Below, piece after piece: positions 40,981 to 52,080 of a stretch of DNA of 64,000 bases. The DNA is taken from positions 1 to 64,000 of the forward strand of contig CAUYUJ010012780.1 of assembly GCA_963575745.1 (NCBI GenBank), in the 5' to 3' direction. The notes under the pieces were generated by a model. It worked only from the letters and a program-made list of their open reading frames with translations. It had not been told where the DNA came from and searched no databases. Origin of the DNA: Prorocentrum cordatum. Its lineage: Eukaryota; Sar; Dinophyceae; Prorocentrales; Prorocentraceae. The translations under genes were made by a program, and so were the position numbers. Every line of letters begins with the position of its first letter. The first letter of the stretch is position 1.

Positions 40981-42600
40981 CATGTCGGGCCAGATAATCC
41001 AACGCGCCGCCAGAAGCTTCGCCGCGAGCACGGCTTCCACGCGGGGCGGAGTCCACCCTAGGCACCCCGCCCTGATCACAGAGAAGCAGGCGGACCTGAT
41101 CGCACAGCTGCTCCGGGTGATTGGAAGGCTCGGTTTTATGCCCTCTCAGATGCAGGCCATAATTTCGGTGCTCACCATGAAACACAAGCAGCAAGACCCA
41201 TCAGCCACTAAACCAACGATGCGTTCTATTGGGATGATGTCAGGTCGGCATCGAGTGCGGGCCAAGAGTTCGCCAATCAGCCGCACGAGAATGGGAGCGG
41301 CAGCGCGGGGGGGGAATGTTTTAGAACATGAAACAGGCCACTCCATAGTCGACCTCGTTTTCAAAGCTTAGACTGCGAATGCTACCGCAAGCGAAATGAG
41401 CAAGTATGTTCTGACATGACCCTATACGATCTCAGCAATTACTATGAGCATATTCGCCGCAGCAAGCTTGCAACCAGAGCGTTAAAGAATGGGTTCCCAG
41501 CTATACTTCTTAGGATCATGCTCAGCATCTACGCTAGCCCCAGGTTCGGTCGGTAAAACTGTGCATGGGGTAGCGGCAGGATGAAGGTGCGCTACGTACC
41601 TCATACAGATGTATACCATAGACCCCCTCGACTCCTGGACCCAGCAGAACCCAATTTAGACCTCCATATGTTTATAGACGGCCCCCGCAGTAAGTCGCAT
41701 TCGGTCCACATGAATAATGGCACCCTGAAGTCAGACCGAGGGTCGAGAAGCCTCATCCGGTGCATCCAGCGGGATCTAGACAGCTCGGTCGCCCCCGCCA
41801 AGACCCAGATGCTAGCCTCCCGCGCAAAGTTGCGCAAGGGACTCAAGCGCAAGCTTCGAGATCAAGCAGGCACGTCGCTGGACACCTCGGGCACCAACCT
41901 CGGCTGCGAGACCGCCGCGGGCGCCCCCCGGCGCCGATGGGGAGAGGGCCACCTCGCCACCGCTAGGATGAACAAGGTCAAGAAAAGGATGAGGAGATTG
42001 GGGGCTATCAGGAGGGCAGGGGGAGACACCAAGAATATCTACAACGCAGGTATCGTCGCGGCAACATCGTTCGGCCGCGAAGCTACGGGCCCCAACGACA
42101 CGCAGCCAACAGTCGCCCGACAGCAGTATCTGAAGCTCACGGGGCCCGAATGCGCCACCAGAAGCAGAACCCTCAGCTTGATGTTGGTTGGAGACCCCAC
42201 CTGGCAAATGGCCTTGGGCCCTGCCCTGGTTTGGCATTTAATAGTGTGGACGGCCGCCACCAATAGAGGACAAGGGCGTGCTACCGTATGCACCTTGGCT
42301 GCGGGCCCGCGGAGAGGCCCTTATGGGCCAAGCTCCTTCCCGCTGGGGCAGCGCGCGCGGGCCTTTCGGTGCCGTGTTATTATTGCCACGTCTTGGATGG
42401 AAGGTGCCCCCCCCACTAGTCTTTCAGAGCAGAGAAGGCCACGAATGCCCTCTCACCTCTTTCTCCCCAGGTTTTGTGCGCAACGTTTTTCGTCAAGACT
42501 GGGTAGAGCAGCTTGCCGAAACCGCGGCCTCAAAGCCCGGCCACCCTGGGTCCACTCCCGACTACAGAGTCGCCTCCAGTGTTTTAGCCAGCCCGGCCCT
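40981..42600 (+). pseudogene. LINE reverse transcriptase, catalytic box mutated
   Basis: ARSFAASTASTRGGVHPRHP and LRVIGRLGFMPSQMQAIISV open the palm and fingers; TMRSIGMMSGRHRV is the R-P-I-G block. In another frame MTLYDLSNYYEHIRRSKLAT keeps the first catalytic Asp (about 41415-41475), and GFPAILLRIMLSIYASPRFG follows. Motif C reads LHMFIDGPRSKSHS (about 41667-41708): the second Asp of the D-D pair is Gly (GGC). The thumb frame 41581-42864 continues KTQMLASRAKLRKGLKRKL and SGTNLGCETAAG. Inactive. Confidence 0.75.
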
Positions 42601-42939
42601 CAGCTAGCAGGAGAGGAGCAGCTTGCTAACTTTTCTCGCGCAAGGCTGCTGGACGAAGGCCAGAGCCAGAGACGCAGGACACAGCATAGAATGCACGTGC
42701 GAGTGTGGAGCCCCCTCGGACTACATGAAACACAGTCTTGTTGCGTGCCCCCTAGCCCAAGAGGAGAGAGCTCAAGCCTCCTCGACCCAAGAGCTGGAGT
42801 CGATTGTCAATCCAGACAGAGACCCGCTGGTCAAGTTTGGTTACCAGCAGGCGACAGACTTTGACATCGGAGCTCCCGAGGGCACAGGGTTCAGCTGTTG
42901 CGATTATTAGTGCAGGGATCCCTCCTGCACTCCAGAAGA

Positions 42940-43483
42940 AACGTTTGAGGGACATGTGTATGTGGACGGCAGCAGCGACCCGTCCCATCACCCACGCTTA
43001 CGCACCGCAGGCTGGGCAGGAAGGAGAACCCCACGCCATCCTCTCAGGACAAGTAGGACGAACATATCCCCAAGGCTCTGGGGTGGCGGAGATGCTGGCA
43101 ACAGTCGCAGCCTGCTCCAGATCGCCACAAGCACAGAGAGTCCACACGGACTACCTAGGTGCGCTACAACTGCATCACCACCAAGGTTACCCCAGGAAGG
43201 ACGGGCATGCAGGTTTCAAGGTTGTCTTGTCCATGTCAAAGCCCATCAGAACCGGAGCCAGGAGTTTAGTGATCAGGAAGATTTCAACCACGCCCAAGGT
43301 AACGATGCGGCAGGCCAAGCGGCCAAGAGAGCTACCATGAAGTTTTGCAGGCCGTCAGAGGCCGAGCGGGAGCTTGCCAAGTACGAGGGAAGCCTCCTGC
43401 GCTGTTTCCTGCTCTTCGCCGCGAACATGTTGCCCGAGTGGCCTGCTCTGGCCACCCCGCCCGGGGAAGAAGACCCTAGCTAA
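42940..43483 (+). pseudogene. LINE RNase H domain, frameshifted
   Basis: VYVDGSSDPSHHPRLRTAGW gives the first Asp (about 42958); a shifted frame holds GSGVAEMLATVAACSRS (Glu) and RVHTDYLGALQ (Asp); the first frame resumes with CLVHVKAHQNRSQEF and GNDAAGQAAKRA. All three acidic positions are visible, across two frames. It ends at a TAA (43481-43483). RNase H after RT is seen in some LINE clades only. Confidence 0.75.
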
Positions 43484-44306
43484 GCCGCAGAGTAGAAACC
43501 CACCAATAGGGGCAGCCGCCGCTGCCTACGCCTGGGAACCTGGCCCCCCCCCTCCTCCTCCTCCTCCTCCTCCTCCTCCTCCTCCTCCTCCTCCTCCTCC
43601 TCCTCCTCCTCCTCCTCCTCCTCCTCCTCCTCCTCCCCCTGCCTCTGAAGAAGCGGGAGAAACCCATCGGTGGGACTTTATCAATGGCCGTCACTCTTGT
43701 ACTCTGTGCCGTTCTGCAACCAAGAACGACGCCCAAAATCACATCAGACGGTCTGAACGATGTCCTGGATATTGTCCAGGACTGGCCTCTTTTGCGCAAA
43801 ACCCACGGGGCCATCGTCTTTATATTTTCGAATGCCTGCTCACTTCGAGCACTGTCATCATGTGTTTCGACTGTGGCTCTTACTCCGAAACGGGAACCAG
43901 GGGCCTGCTTTTCCGCGAGTGTCTTCGAGCACCGCAGTCAAGCAATGCTATCACGCAACTGGCACGTGCGCAGGCGCTGGCACATCCGAGGATAGGATCT
44001 CGTGCCTACCCAGTCCTTCGCCCGCCGGTGCCTCTCGAACTTTTCTACCGCCAAGCGTTGGCAGCCGCCGCCGCCCCCAGCACATTGCCAGCCCCAGAGG
44101 GTCGGGCGGATTTCAACTTCGGCAGTCTACTGCTGTCTCGGCGCGGGTGCGTCGTGAACTCGAACTCTTCAAGCCGTGCGATTCATCCTTTTCCTCCTCT
44201 TCCTCCTCCACCTCCTCTTCCGTTTCGTCCTGATTGTCCTGCCATCCTCCCCCAAATGTTCCCCAAAGAGTTTCCACAACGGCTGGGGGAATATATGGCC
44301 CGATAG
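43374..44306 (+). pseudogene. LINE C-terminal cysteine-rich region with polyproline expansion
   Basis: After a proline run encoded by the CCT microsatellite comes GETHRWDFINGRHSCTLCRS, then RRSERCPG and, further on, TVIMCFDCGSYSETGTRGLL with a later Cys and AHPRIGSRAYPVLRPPV. The C-x-x-C, CPG and C-x-x-CG spacing suggests a zinc-binding tail as in related dinoflagellate LINEs. Its frame differs by one from the RNase H frame, so the join is broken. Confidence 0.6.
43550..43636 (+). repeat. (CCT)n microsatellite encoding polyproline
   Basis: Nearly 90 bp, about 29 repeats, inside the LINE coding sequence between RNase H and the cysteine-rich tail. Confidence 0.95.
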
Positions 44307-44394
44307 CTTGGCGGAGCTCTTGCCACAACGCTCGGCCACATGGGCGATTCTAAAAGGCAGGGGGCGGCGGTGATTCGCCGCAGGCGTCTTCGAT

Positions 44395-44937
44395 CACATA
44401 CAACCCCTCCCCCATCTGACTGGCAACAGACCAGGATAATGAGAGCCCCCCTGGCCATCCCAACGAAAGAACAACGCAAAGTGCACTTTGCGGCACAATC
44501 GTGGGTCATGTTCGGGGGGGCGCAAGCACTTTTCATTTGTTTTTGACACGGATGGCGTGGGTGCCCGCATATTGTCTGCTGTGCGCAGGGCCATCATGCG
44601 TGTAACTTATACAAACTGCACTTCACGGCAAAATCTCAATCATTGCGCGGGCACCCCGCGATCACTTTGCAGCAAACAGTTTTGACAGGGACGGCGAGGG
44701 TGCTGGCACATCGCCTGCAGTGCGCAGGCCCACCAAACATCATGTTGGCCACTCCGCCGCGATTGCGCGTCGGCATTTGACAAGGATGGTGGGGGCCGAC
44801 ATGTGTCCCGATGTGTGCGGGTGCACCTGGAACGCTCTGCGCGCGTCCCGAGCGTGGCGCACCTGGCGCGGCTGTACCATGCGGCGCACATAGCGTACGT
44901 CGCGCGCGTGGCGCATCTGGCGCACCAGGCGTGCCTG

Positions 44938-44995
<58 letters not shown>

Positions 44996-45540
44996 GCAGT
45001 GCAAGACGCGGCTGGCGGCCGCCGCCGCGCGCCCCGACTTTGCGAGGCGCGCGCCCGGGCCCGACGGCGGCTCCGGCAGGAGCCGCACGTGGCCGCGGCC
45101 GGCAGCGCTGCGGGGCCCAGGGTGACCGGGGCGCGCCGCCGCCGCCTCCAGCCGCACCGCCGCCTCCCGTGGCTCCGGGAGGGCGCGCTCCAGGCCGAGG
45201 CCCGCGCCCGCAGCGCGCCGGCCTGGGCCGCCTCTGGGAGGCCTTCCAGGCCGGTCTGCTCCCCGAAAGCGGCCGCTGCGCTGCCCTCGCGGGCCCCGCC
45301 AGCGGCCGCCTCACTGGAGCCTGGAGCCCAGGCGTGCCTGGCACGCCTGAGCCCCAGGGGCGCCTGCTGCGTCGGGTGCGCGCGGCGCGCCTGGCACGCG
45401 TGGCGCATCTCGCCCCAAGGTCGCGCCGTACTGAGTACCCGTAGCTGCCCATCCAAAGACGACCTCTGAATGTGCTGAGACCTGGGTACTACTATATTTT
45501 TGGAGGGCGGGCAGGCGGAAGTGAGCCACACAGCTTGAAT
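44395..45540 (+). repeat. Composite repeat family 2, copy 1
   Basis: Head ACATACAACCCCTCCCCCA; then ~142-bp units keyed by AGGGACGGCG (near 44549 and 44691); then a GGCGCACCTGG short-period array (about 44830-44940) expanded by a CAG run and GC-rich sequence; then tail GTAGCTGCCCATCCA...CTGAG (about 45441-45540). The Pro/Arg- and polyalanine-coding frames in it are artefacts. Confidence 0.75.
44942..44998 (+). repeat. (CAG)n microsatellite
   Basis: About 18 repeats with two interruptions; present only in copy 1 of the composite family. Confidence 0.95.
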
Positions 45541-45584
45541 CTGGGAGAAATGTCTTAATCAATCTGACGAATTAATTGTTCGTT

Positions 45585-46445
45585 TACATACACCCCTCCC
45601 CCACCACGACTACGACAAACCCGGGTTCATAACAACACCCGACTGCCAACTGTCTTTAAAAAACACTTTGCACCAAAATCTCGATCACGCGCGGATGCCC
45701 CGCGGTGACTTTACTGTGTTTTTTTCGCAGGGACGGCGAGGGGCTGGTATGTAGCGTGCTGTGTGCAATGCCAGACCCCCCACCACCCCTTGCAAAAACA
45801 ATAGGAATCCACTTTGCACCAAAATCTGGATCATGCGCGGACGCCCCGCGATCACTTTGAGTTGGTTCTGGCAGGGACGGCAGGGGTGCCTGCATGTTGC
45901 CTGCTGCGCGCAATGCCAACAGCCACCTCTTGCAACAAACAATACAAGGTGCACTCTGCACCAAAATCTGGGGCAATCGCGGACGCCCCGCGATCACTCT
46001 GCCTTGGTTTTTAACAGGGACGGCGGGCAGGCCAGCATGTTGCCTGCGGCGTGCAGGCCCACCTTCCCTCTGAGCAACAAACTAAAACACTCTGGCAGGG
46101 ACGCCGGGTGGGGCGGCATGCTGCCTGCAATGTGCAGTCCTGCGATCCTTGCCAAAGCAAGTGCGCAATAATTGCGGGCGCACGCCCACACGCAATAGGC
46201 AGTGCTCGCCAAACCGCCATCATGCTGCATTTGTTCTTGACCGGGATTGTGGGCCCGATGTGGCGCACCTGGTGCGTGTGGCGCACCTGGCACGTGTGGC
46301 GCACCTCGCGGACATCGCGCACCTGGCTGGCGTCTGCATTGATTCCCGATGGTGCTGAGACGCGCGTGCTACTTTTGCAGTGGGAAGTGGGTGGGAGCGA
46401 CCAACGCGGCTTGCGGCTTGGGGTAGCTTTGATCACTGTTCCCAG
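45585..46445 (+). repeat. Composite repeat family 2, copy 2
   Basis: Head ACATACACCCCTCCCCCA; ~142-bp units keyed near 45730, 45873, 46016 and a short one near 46097; GGCGCACCTGG array (about 46250-46330); tail with GATGGTGCTGAGACGCG (about 46345-46420). Confidence 0.75.
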
Positions 46446-46451
46446 CTAGTC

Positions 46452-47170
46452 AACACTCGCTCCCCCAGGCGACCGGCAGCCAACCGGGACCAATACACCC
46501 TCCCCACCATCCCTATCAAAAAGCAATAGAACATACACTTCGGGGCAAAACGTTGGGTCATGATTGTGGGCCCCGCGAACACGTTGTATTGTTTTTTTGT
46601 TTTGTGAGGGACGGCGGAGGTGCCCTCATACTGCCTGCCGTGCGCAAGGCTCCATCCATGTCAAAGAACACATAAGATATACCTCTGGGCTAAATCTGAA
46701 TCGCGCGTGGCCACCCCGCAATCACTGTCCATTGGTTTTTTCACTAGGACGGCGGGGGTGTTGGTATATTGCCTGCTGTGCGCAGGCCCACCAGACACCA
46801 TGATGGCCTCCCCGCCGCGATTGTGGAGTGGTTTTCGACAAGGATGGTGGGAGCCGACATGTGTCCTGATGTGTGCTGTCACGTGCGCTGGCGCATCTGG
46901 CACGCTCTGCGCGTGTCCCGAACGTGGCGTACTTGGCGCGGCTGGACCATTCGGCACACATGGCGCACGTGGAGCACGTGGCGCATCTGGCGCACCAGGC
47001 GTGCCTGGCACGCTTGTGCCCAAGCGGGGCCTGGCGCACCTCGCCCCAGCGTCACGCACGTGGGGTTCGTTTTGATTTTCAGTAGCTGTCCATCCATGGA
47101 CGACCGCTGAACACGCTGAGGCTCGAGTGTTACTTCTGTTGGGAGCGCGTGCGGGAATGAGCGAGACAGC
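46452..47170 (+). repeat. Composite repeat family 2, copy 3
   Basis: Degenerate head; units keyed near 46608 and 46747; GGCGCACCTGG array (about 46880-47045); tail GTAGCTGTCCATCCATGG through GAGCGAGACAGCTTG (about 47083-47175). Confidence 0.75.
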
Positions 47171-47261
47171 TTGTGGGCGGGGAGGGTGCCTTGGCCCCTC
47201 CCCCTCCCCCCTCCTCCTGGGTCTGGGCGAGGCGCCCCACGACCGATTGGAGCGTCCAAGG

Positions 47262-47850
47262 TAGCCCAAGATGGCTCCAAGAGGGCCTCAAAGAGCCCAA
47301 GATGACCTCAAACATGACTCAAGAAAGATGGCTCAAGATGGCTTACAAGATGCTCCAAGACCGCCCCAAGACGGCTCCACCTGGTCTCGGACCACCCCGA
47401 AGAGAACACCCAATAGGCCAAACTCCGTGAAACACCTGGGGAGCCTCAATGATTTGTGCCGTCTCGCCTGGCCGCTGTTAATGGCCTTCCGAGGCCTCAG
47501 CATAGCTCTAAGATGGCCCAAGAGGGACCCAAGAGGGGCCCAAGAGGGCCCCAAGGCAGCCCCCTGAGCGCCCGAGAGGTGCCCAACGAGCATAGAGGCT
47601 ATCGAGGGGTAGTGGTAATTGGGAACGCCCCTTCTTTGATCGACGTCCTCCAGGATGGCCCCCGAGGCTCCCACGAGGCCTTCGTGGAAGCCTTCACTGG
47701 AGCCTTCTTGAGGCCCTCGTGACGACGGCCTCAAGTCCCAAAGGCTCCCACCATGCCTTCACGACGGCCGCACGAGCCACCAAGAGCGCCCCGAGGGCGC
47801 CCCCCAAAGGGCGCCAAGAGCAGACGTTTCGAACACAAGAGAGATAACCC
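47262..47850 (+). repeat. GC-rich satellite block
   Basis: Forward CCAAGATGGCTCCAAGAGGG variants, degenerate, with a non-repeat stretch at 47430-47510 and 47590-47650. Confidence 0.8.
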
Positions 47851-47887
47851 TGTTCCGCGCAGCCATGTGTTCCTCCTTCTCTCCCCC

Positions 47888-47893
47888 GATCAC

Positions 47894-47943
<50 letters not shown>

Positions 47944-48126
47944 GCATCAGCATCAGCATCAGCATCATCATCACCATCATCAGCATCATCAGCATCATCA
48001 TCATCAGCATCATCATCATCAGCATCAGCATCAGCACCAGCATCACCATCATCATCATCATCATCATCATCATCAGCATCTTCATCATCATCACCAACAT
48101 CATCATCATCATCAGCACCACCACCA

Positions 48127-48204
<78 letters not shown>

Positions 48205-48208
48205 TCTC
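47888..48208 (+). repeat. (CAT)n microsatellite, ~320 bp
   Basis: CAT/CAG-type trinucleotides, pure from about 48127. PolyHis, polyIle, polySer and polyMet frames are artefacts. Confidence 0.97.
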
Positions 48209-49302
48209 GTCCTCTTCATCGTCCTCCCACCTAGGGCTTACTCAAGTTGAGTGCGAACCTGCTCTACTGAATCAATATTCGTTGCGATCGCCGTCATCTT
48301 CCTCAACTGCATCCTCCTCCTCATGCTCCTACTCCCCACTCATCATTTCTCCTCATCTTCCTCCTCCCGCATCATCCTTGTCCTCCGCCCTTCCTGAAAC
48401 TTCTGTTCGGTGGCCAGCGTCCCCAGCTCTCTGTTCCACTGCATGCTCTCCCACTTCCCTGGTTAAGGCAACTTGTCTGGACATAGAATGCTGTTAAGGC
48501 AACTTGCTGTTCCACCCACTTCCCTGGTGAGTATGCGCGAAGCGTCGAGAATTTTGGATCCACGTCCATGCCCCAAATCGTTGACATTAGAATGTTTGTT
48601 TGGAACTTTGTGTCACACCTGGCAACCAAAAACGATGGCCTGATCAAACGAGAACAGTGCGCGCACGGATTTGTTGTAAGGAGAAGGAGGAGGAATGGAA
48701 CGCGACCGCTGGAGGGAAGATGAGGAAGAGGAGCAGGAAGAGGGGATGGAAGAGGAATGGAGGGGGAATGGGTAGGAGGAGGAAAAAGGGGGAAAGAGGA
48801 TTTGATTGGATTGGATTGGATTGGCCCCTCGCGGTGCGATATAAACAACAAAAAATGCCACCTCCTGAACAAGTCGAAATACCCGACGGACAGGAAAGCG
48901 GCCAAGACAGGCATGAGACAGAAACTCGAGGAACTGCGACAAAGAATTCCAACCTGTACGCAGAGCGGAAATTAAGCCCCAAACGCCGATGCCTCGGATG
49001 AATACCTCATTGCACACAAAGAATAACACCCAGCAAAGCAGAGATGAATTCAAATCGATACGGCCATTTCAATGATGCGGCAAACACCACTGGTCACTGG
49101 GCAAACTTTTATTCAAAAAAACGTGATACACCGCCACTTTACTATGGAAAATTCCCCCTCTCGTCCTCCGGAACCCGGGGGGTCCCCCCCCCCTCCGAAC
49201 ATCCTCCCCCCCTGCTCGAACCCCTCCCCACCTCCCCCTCCCTTCCCCCGGCAAAACTCCCCCCTCCCCCTAACCCTCCCCCCCCTCCAGAAACCGGGGG
49301 GG
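48209..49302. other. No gene recognised; short repeats only
   Basis: Contains a direct repeat TTAAGGCAACTTG (about 48462 and 48495), purine-rich sequence 48670-48800 and a (GATTG)4 run near 48803-48825. 49150-49300 is C-rich. Confidence 0.6.
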
Positions 49303-50054
49303 GTCACTGCCAGTTCGAACCCCCCCCCACACTCGCCACCGGCAAACGACTGTCAGTCCCCACCACCGTCCTCACCACTGCCCTCACCACTGTCCCCACC
49401 ACCGTCCCCACCACTGTCTCACTGTCCCCACTGTTCCCACCATTGTCCCCACTGTCCCCACCAGCGCCCTCACCACTGTCGCACTGTCCCCACTGTCCCC
49501 ACCACTGTCCCCACCACTGTCCCCACCACTGTCCCACTGTCCCCACTGTCCCCACCACTATCCCACTGACCCACTAGTGTCCCACTGTCCCCACTGTCCC
49601 CAGCACTGTCCCACTGTCCCCACTGTCCCCGCCGCTGTCCCACAGAGATGTCCCACTGTCCCCACTGTCCCCGCCACTGTCCCGCTGCCCCCACTGTCCC
49701 CACCACTGTCCCCACTGTACCACTGTTCCATTGTCCCACCACTGTCCTCACCACCGCCCTCACCACTGTCCCCGCCACTACCGTCCCCACCACTGTCCCA
49801 CTGTCCCCACTGTCCCCACCACTGTCACGCTGTCCCCACTGTCCCCGCCACCACCGGTTCCTACCACTGTCCCCACTGCACTGTCCCCACTGTCCCCACT
49901 GTCTCCACCACTGTCCCACTGTCCCCACACCACTGTCCCCATCACGACCGTCCCCACCACTGTCCCAATGTCTCCACCACTGTCCCACTGTCCTGAAGAG
50001 CGGGAGTCGTTTGTCCGGCGGCGAGAAGGGGGGGGGGGTCGAACCGGCAATGAT
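49303..50054. repeat. Foldback element 1: CCACTGTCCC array between inverted arms
   Basis: Arms of 52 bp at 49303-49354 and 50003-50054 are inverted copies (GTCACTGCCAGTTCGA... against ...TCGAACCGGCAATGAT). Between them is a 10-12-bp minisatellite of (CA)CTGTCCC(CAC) type, 49357-49995, with short insertions. No coding capacity. Confidence 0.8.
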
Positions 50055-50550
50055 CCCCCCCTTTTCATGATGGGCCAGGGGAGAAGGGGTTCGAACCAGT
50101 GGCGCCCCCCCCCCTCCGGTTTTCGAGGAGGGGGGGGGGATGGGTTGGGAACCCCCAGTACCCCCCCCTTGTTTTCCGCCAGCAGCGGTAGAACACGCTC
50201 TGTTCTTTATTCCGAACACGCTCACGAAAACTGCACGCTTACTGAATTCTTTTATTTCGCAACCTGCCTCCCCGACTGCCAAACTAAAACAACAACTTCT
50301 TTCCTCCACACACGCCTGAACACGCAAGATAAGCTGGTCTATGAACCATCAGAAAACAAGAAACCGACCCTCCCCAGGCAAGACACCCGCACTGAAGCTG
50401 ATGGTGCCAGCCCACACCGTGGCACGATGCTTAATGATATGGAACATGTGAACCACCTGACCAAGAACACAAGAACACCTTGACCCGATAACAAGACCAA
50501 TAACACAACACCGCCGACAACGGTACCCACCATACCCTCCGGCTTTGTCA
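50055..50550. other. No gene recognised
   Basis: 50055-50180 has poly-C/poly-G runs joined to GGTTCGAACC. 50180-50550 is ordinary-composition DNA without a credible frame. Confidence 0.5.
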
Positions 50551-50910
50551 GATGCACGCATTGTAGGTGATGTTGCCAGGTGCTGGTCTAAGAAGGGCCA
50601 TGGACGTCGCACTGTCCCGAAAAATACTCCATGAAGACGTGCTGCTTGCTACGACCACAGCCGCGTGGCTGCTCGTGGTAGCCGAGGAGCCCACAGTGGA
50701 AGTGGCCGGGGGCGACGCACGGCCTGCACCAGTACAACTAACAGACGTCCTGCTTGAATCCCCAACAAACACTAGCAAATGCACCGCACCACCAGAAAAT
50801 AAAACGCCATATCCTCAACAAGAGGACTTGGGAGATGCACGCATTGTAGCTGATGACGCTGATTGCTGAGTGAGATCCTGCTTGAAAAACCAAACGAAAC
50901 TCGTTCCGCT
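50551..50910 (+). repeat. Imperfect duplication
   Basis: AGATGCACGCATTGTAGGTG (about 50551) recurs near 50834 with G-to-C, each followed by a stretch ending ATCCTGCTTGAA or GTCCTGCTTGAA. 50911-51480 after it is GC-rich with no recognised gene. Confidence 0.65.
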
Positions 50911-51480
50911 TAGCCACCATTATACTTGTCGCAAACTGATTGGTGGTGACCGGTGCCCCTCTGTCGCCGACGTGGAGGCACGAAGCTAGGAGTCCCATGG
51001 CAAGTTCGAGCCCATAATTACGGGTACGACACGCGCCTCGGGCCGCCTGTGCTTCAGAGAAGTGGGAAGGAGGAGAACGAGGAAACAGAGGAATGGAGCG
51101 GAAAAGTCAAAAAGAGGAGGCAGAAAGGGTCCTCCATGGCGACCTGCTCGTCCGGCCCGATCGGCGCCCTGGGGCCGCCCCTCCGCGGAGCGCGATCGGG
51201 AGCCGCGTCTGCGCGGCGCGGCAGGGCCCAGGCCGACAGTCTCCCTGCCGCGGGTGGGGCGAGGGCGCCGTCGTCGTCGTCTTTTGCCGTCGCCGTCATC
51301 GTCGCACGTGTCGCCGCCGTCGCCGTGCTGCGACCGTGGGGGCTCGAGGTTCGAGGATGAAGGCCTTCGGTATTGTAGGCCTTCTTTATATGCGTCCGGG
51401 GCATCAGCAGGAGGTTGCCCAAGGGGGAAGAGGAGCAGGCTCGACGGAAGCCTGCCAAGATTCAGGTCGAGGCTCAAGCG

Positions 51481-51890
51481 TCCAGCCTCCGAGCCCCAAG
51501 ATACAAAAATCAGTGATTCTCTTAGGTTTTTGAAGGTTTTTGGCTTCCTCCCCTTTTCGCCTTTCCGACGCTCCAAGACGGCCCAAGAGGCTCCCAAGAG
51601 CGCCCCAAGACGGCCCAAGAGGCCTCCAAGAAGGCCCCAAGACGGCCCAAGAAGGCCCCGGGGCGGCCCAAGAGGCACCAAGACGGCCCAAGAGAGCCCC
51701 AAGACGGCCCCAAGAGGGGCCCAAGAGAGGGACCACGAACCGAAAACTTGAGCTTTCTGCCCCGAGAGGGCCCCAGGACGCCACGAGAGGCCCGCAAGAG
51801 GCCCAAGATGCCGCCAAGAGGCTCCCAGGAGGCCCCAAAAAGCTCCCAGGCGCCTCCGAACGGCCTCGCAAACGATCCCCAAAGGCCTCC
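51481..51890 (+). repeat. GC-rich satellite block with AT island
   Basis: Island AATCAGTGATTCTCTTAGG near 51509 followed by CCAAGACGGCCCAAGAGG units. 51891-52044 is a pyrimidine-rich stretch. Confidence 0.85.
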
Positions 51891-52044
51891 CAAACGGCAC
51901 CTCCTCCTTCTCGCCACTTCTCGCCTCCTCCACCTCGCTCCTCCTCCTGCTCCGCTTTCCCCCTCTTTTTCTCGCCAATGCACTGTCGCCCCTCTGCACT
52001 GCGACCACCCCCTTTTGCTCCCTTCCTTCCAAGCCCACGCACAC

Positions 52045-52049
52045 ACACA

Positions 52050-52078
<29 letters not shown>
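52045..52078 (+). repeat. (CT)n microsatellite
   Basis: About 15 CT units after CACACACACA. 52079-52625 after it holds no recognised gene; a 66-codon frame at 52216 is unsupported. Confidence 0.9.

Positions 52079-52080
<2 letters not shown>

Larger units (their letters stand above)
38165..44310 (+). mobile_element. Non-LTR retrotransposon (LINE) with spliced-leader 5' end
   Basis: Order along the plus strand: spliced-leader relic, N-terminal zinc-finger region, apurinic-type endonuclease, linker, RT, RNase H, proline tract, C-terminal cysteine-rich region. Many frameshifts and stops, so inactive. The right end is placed before the composite repeat beginning at 44395; no poly(A) or target duplication was found. 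Confidence 0.8.

Noticed and set aside
44640-45531. Large Arg/Ala/Pro-rich frames with polyleucine, polycysteine or polyalanine
   Set aside because: They cross the CAG microsatellite and the GGCGCACCTGG array in all phases; repeat artefacts.
47759-48497. Frames coding polyHis, polyIle, polySer and polyMet
   Set aside because: Direct translation of the CAT microsatellite.
50084-50096. GGTTCGAACC as a tRNA T-arm
   Set aside because: No anticodon arm, D arm or acceptor pairing around it; it recurs beside homopolymers, so it belongs to a repeat.
50567-50869. 100-codon frame MMLPGAGLRRAMDVAL
   Set aside because: It spans an imperfect duplication, has no recognised domain and no supporting context.
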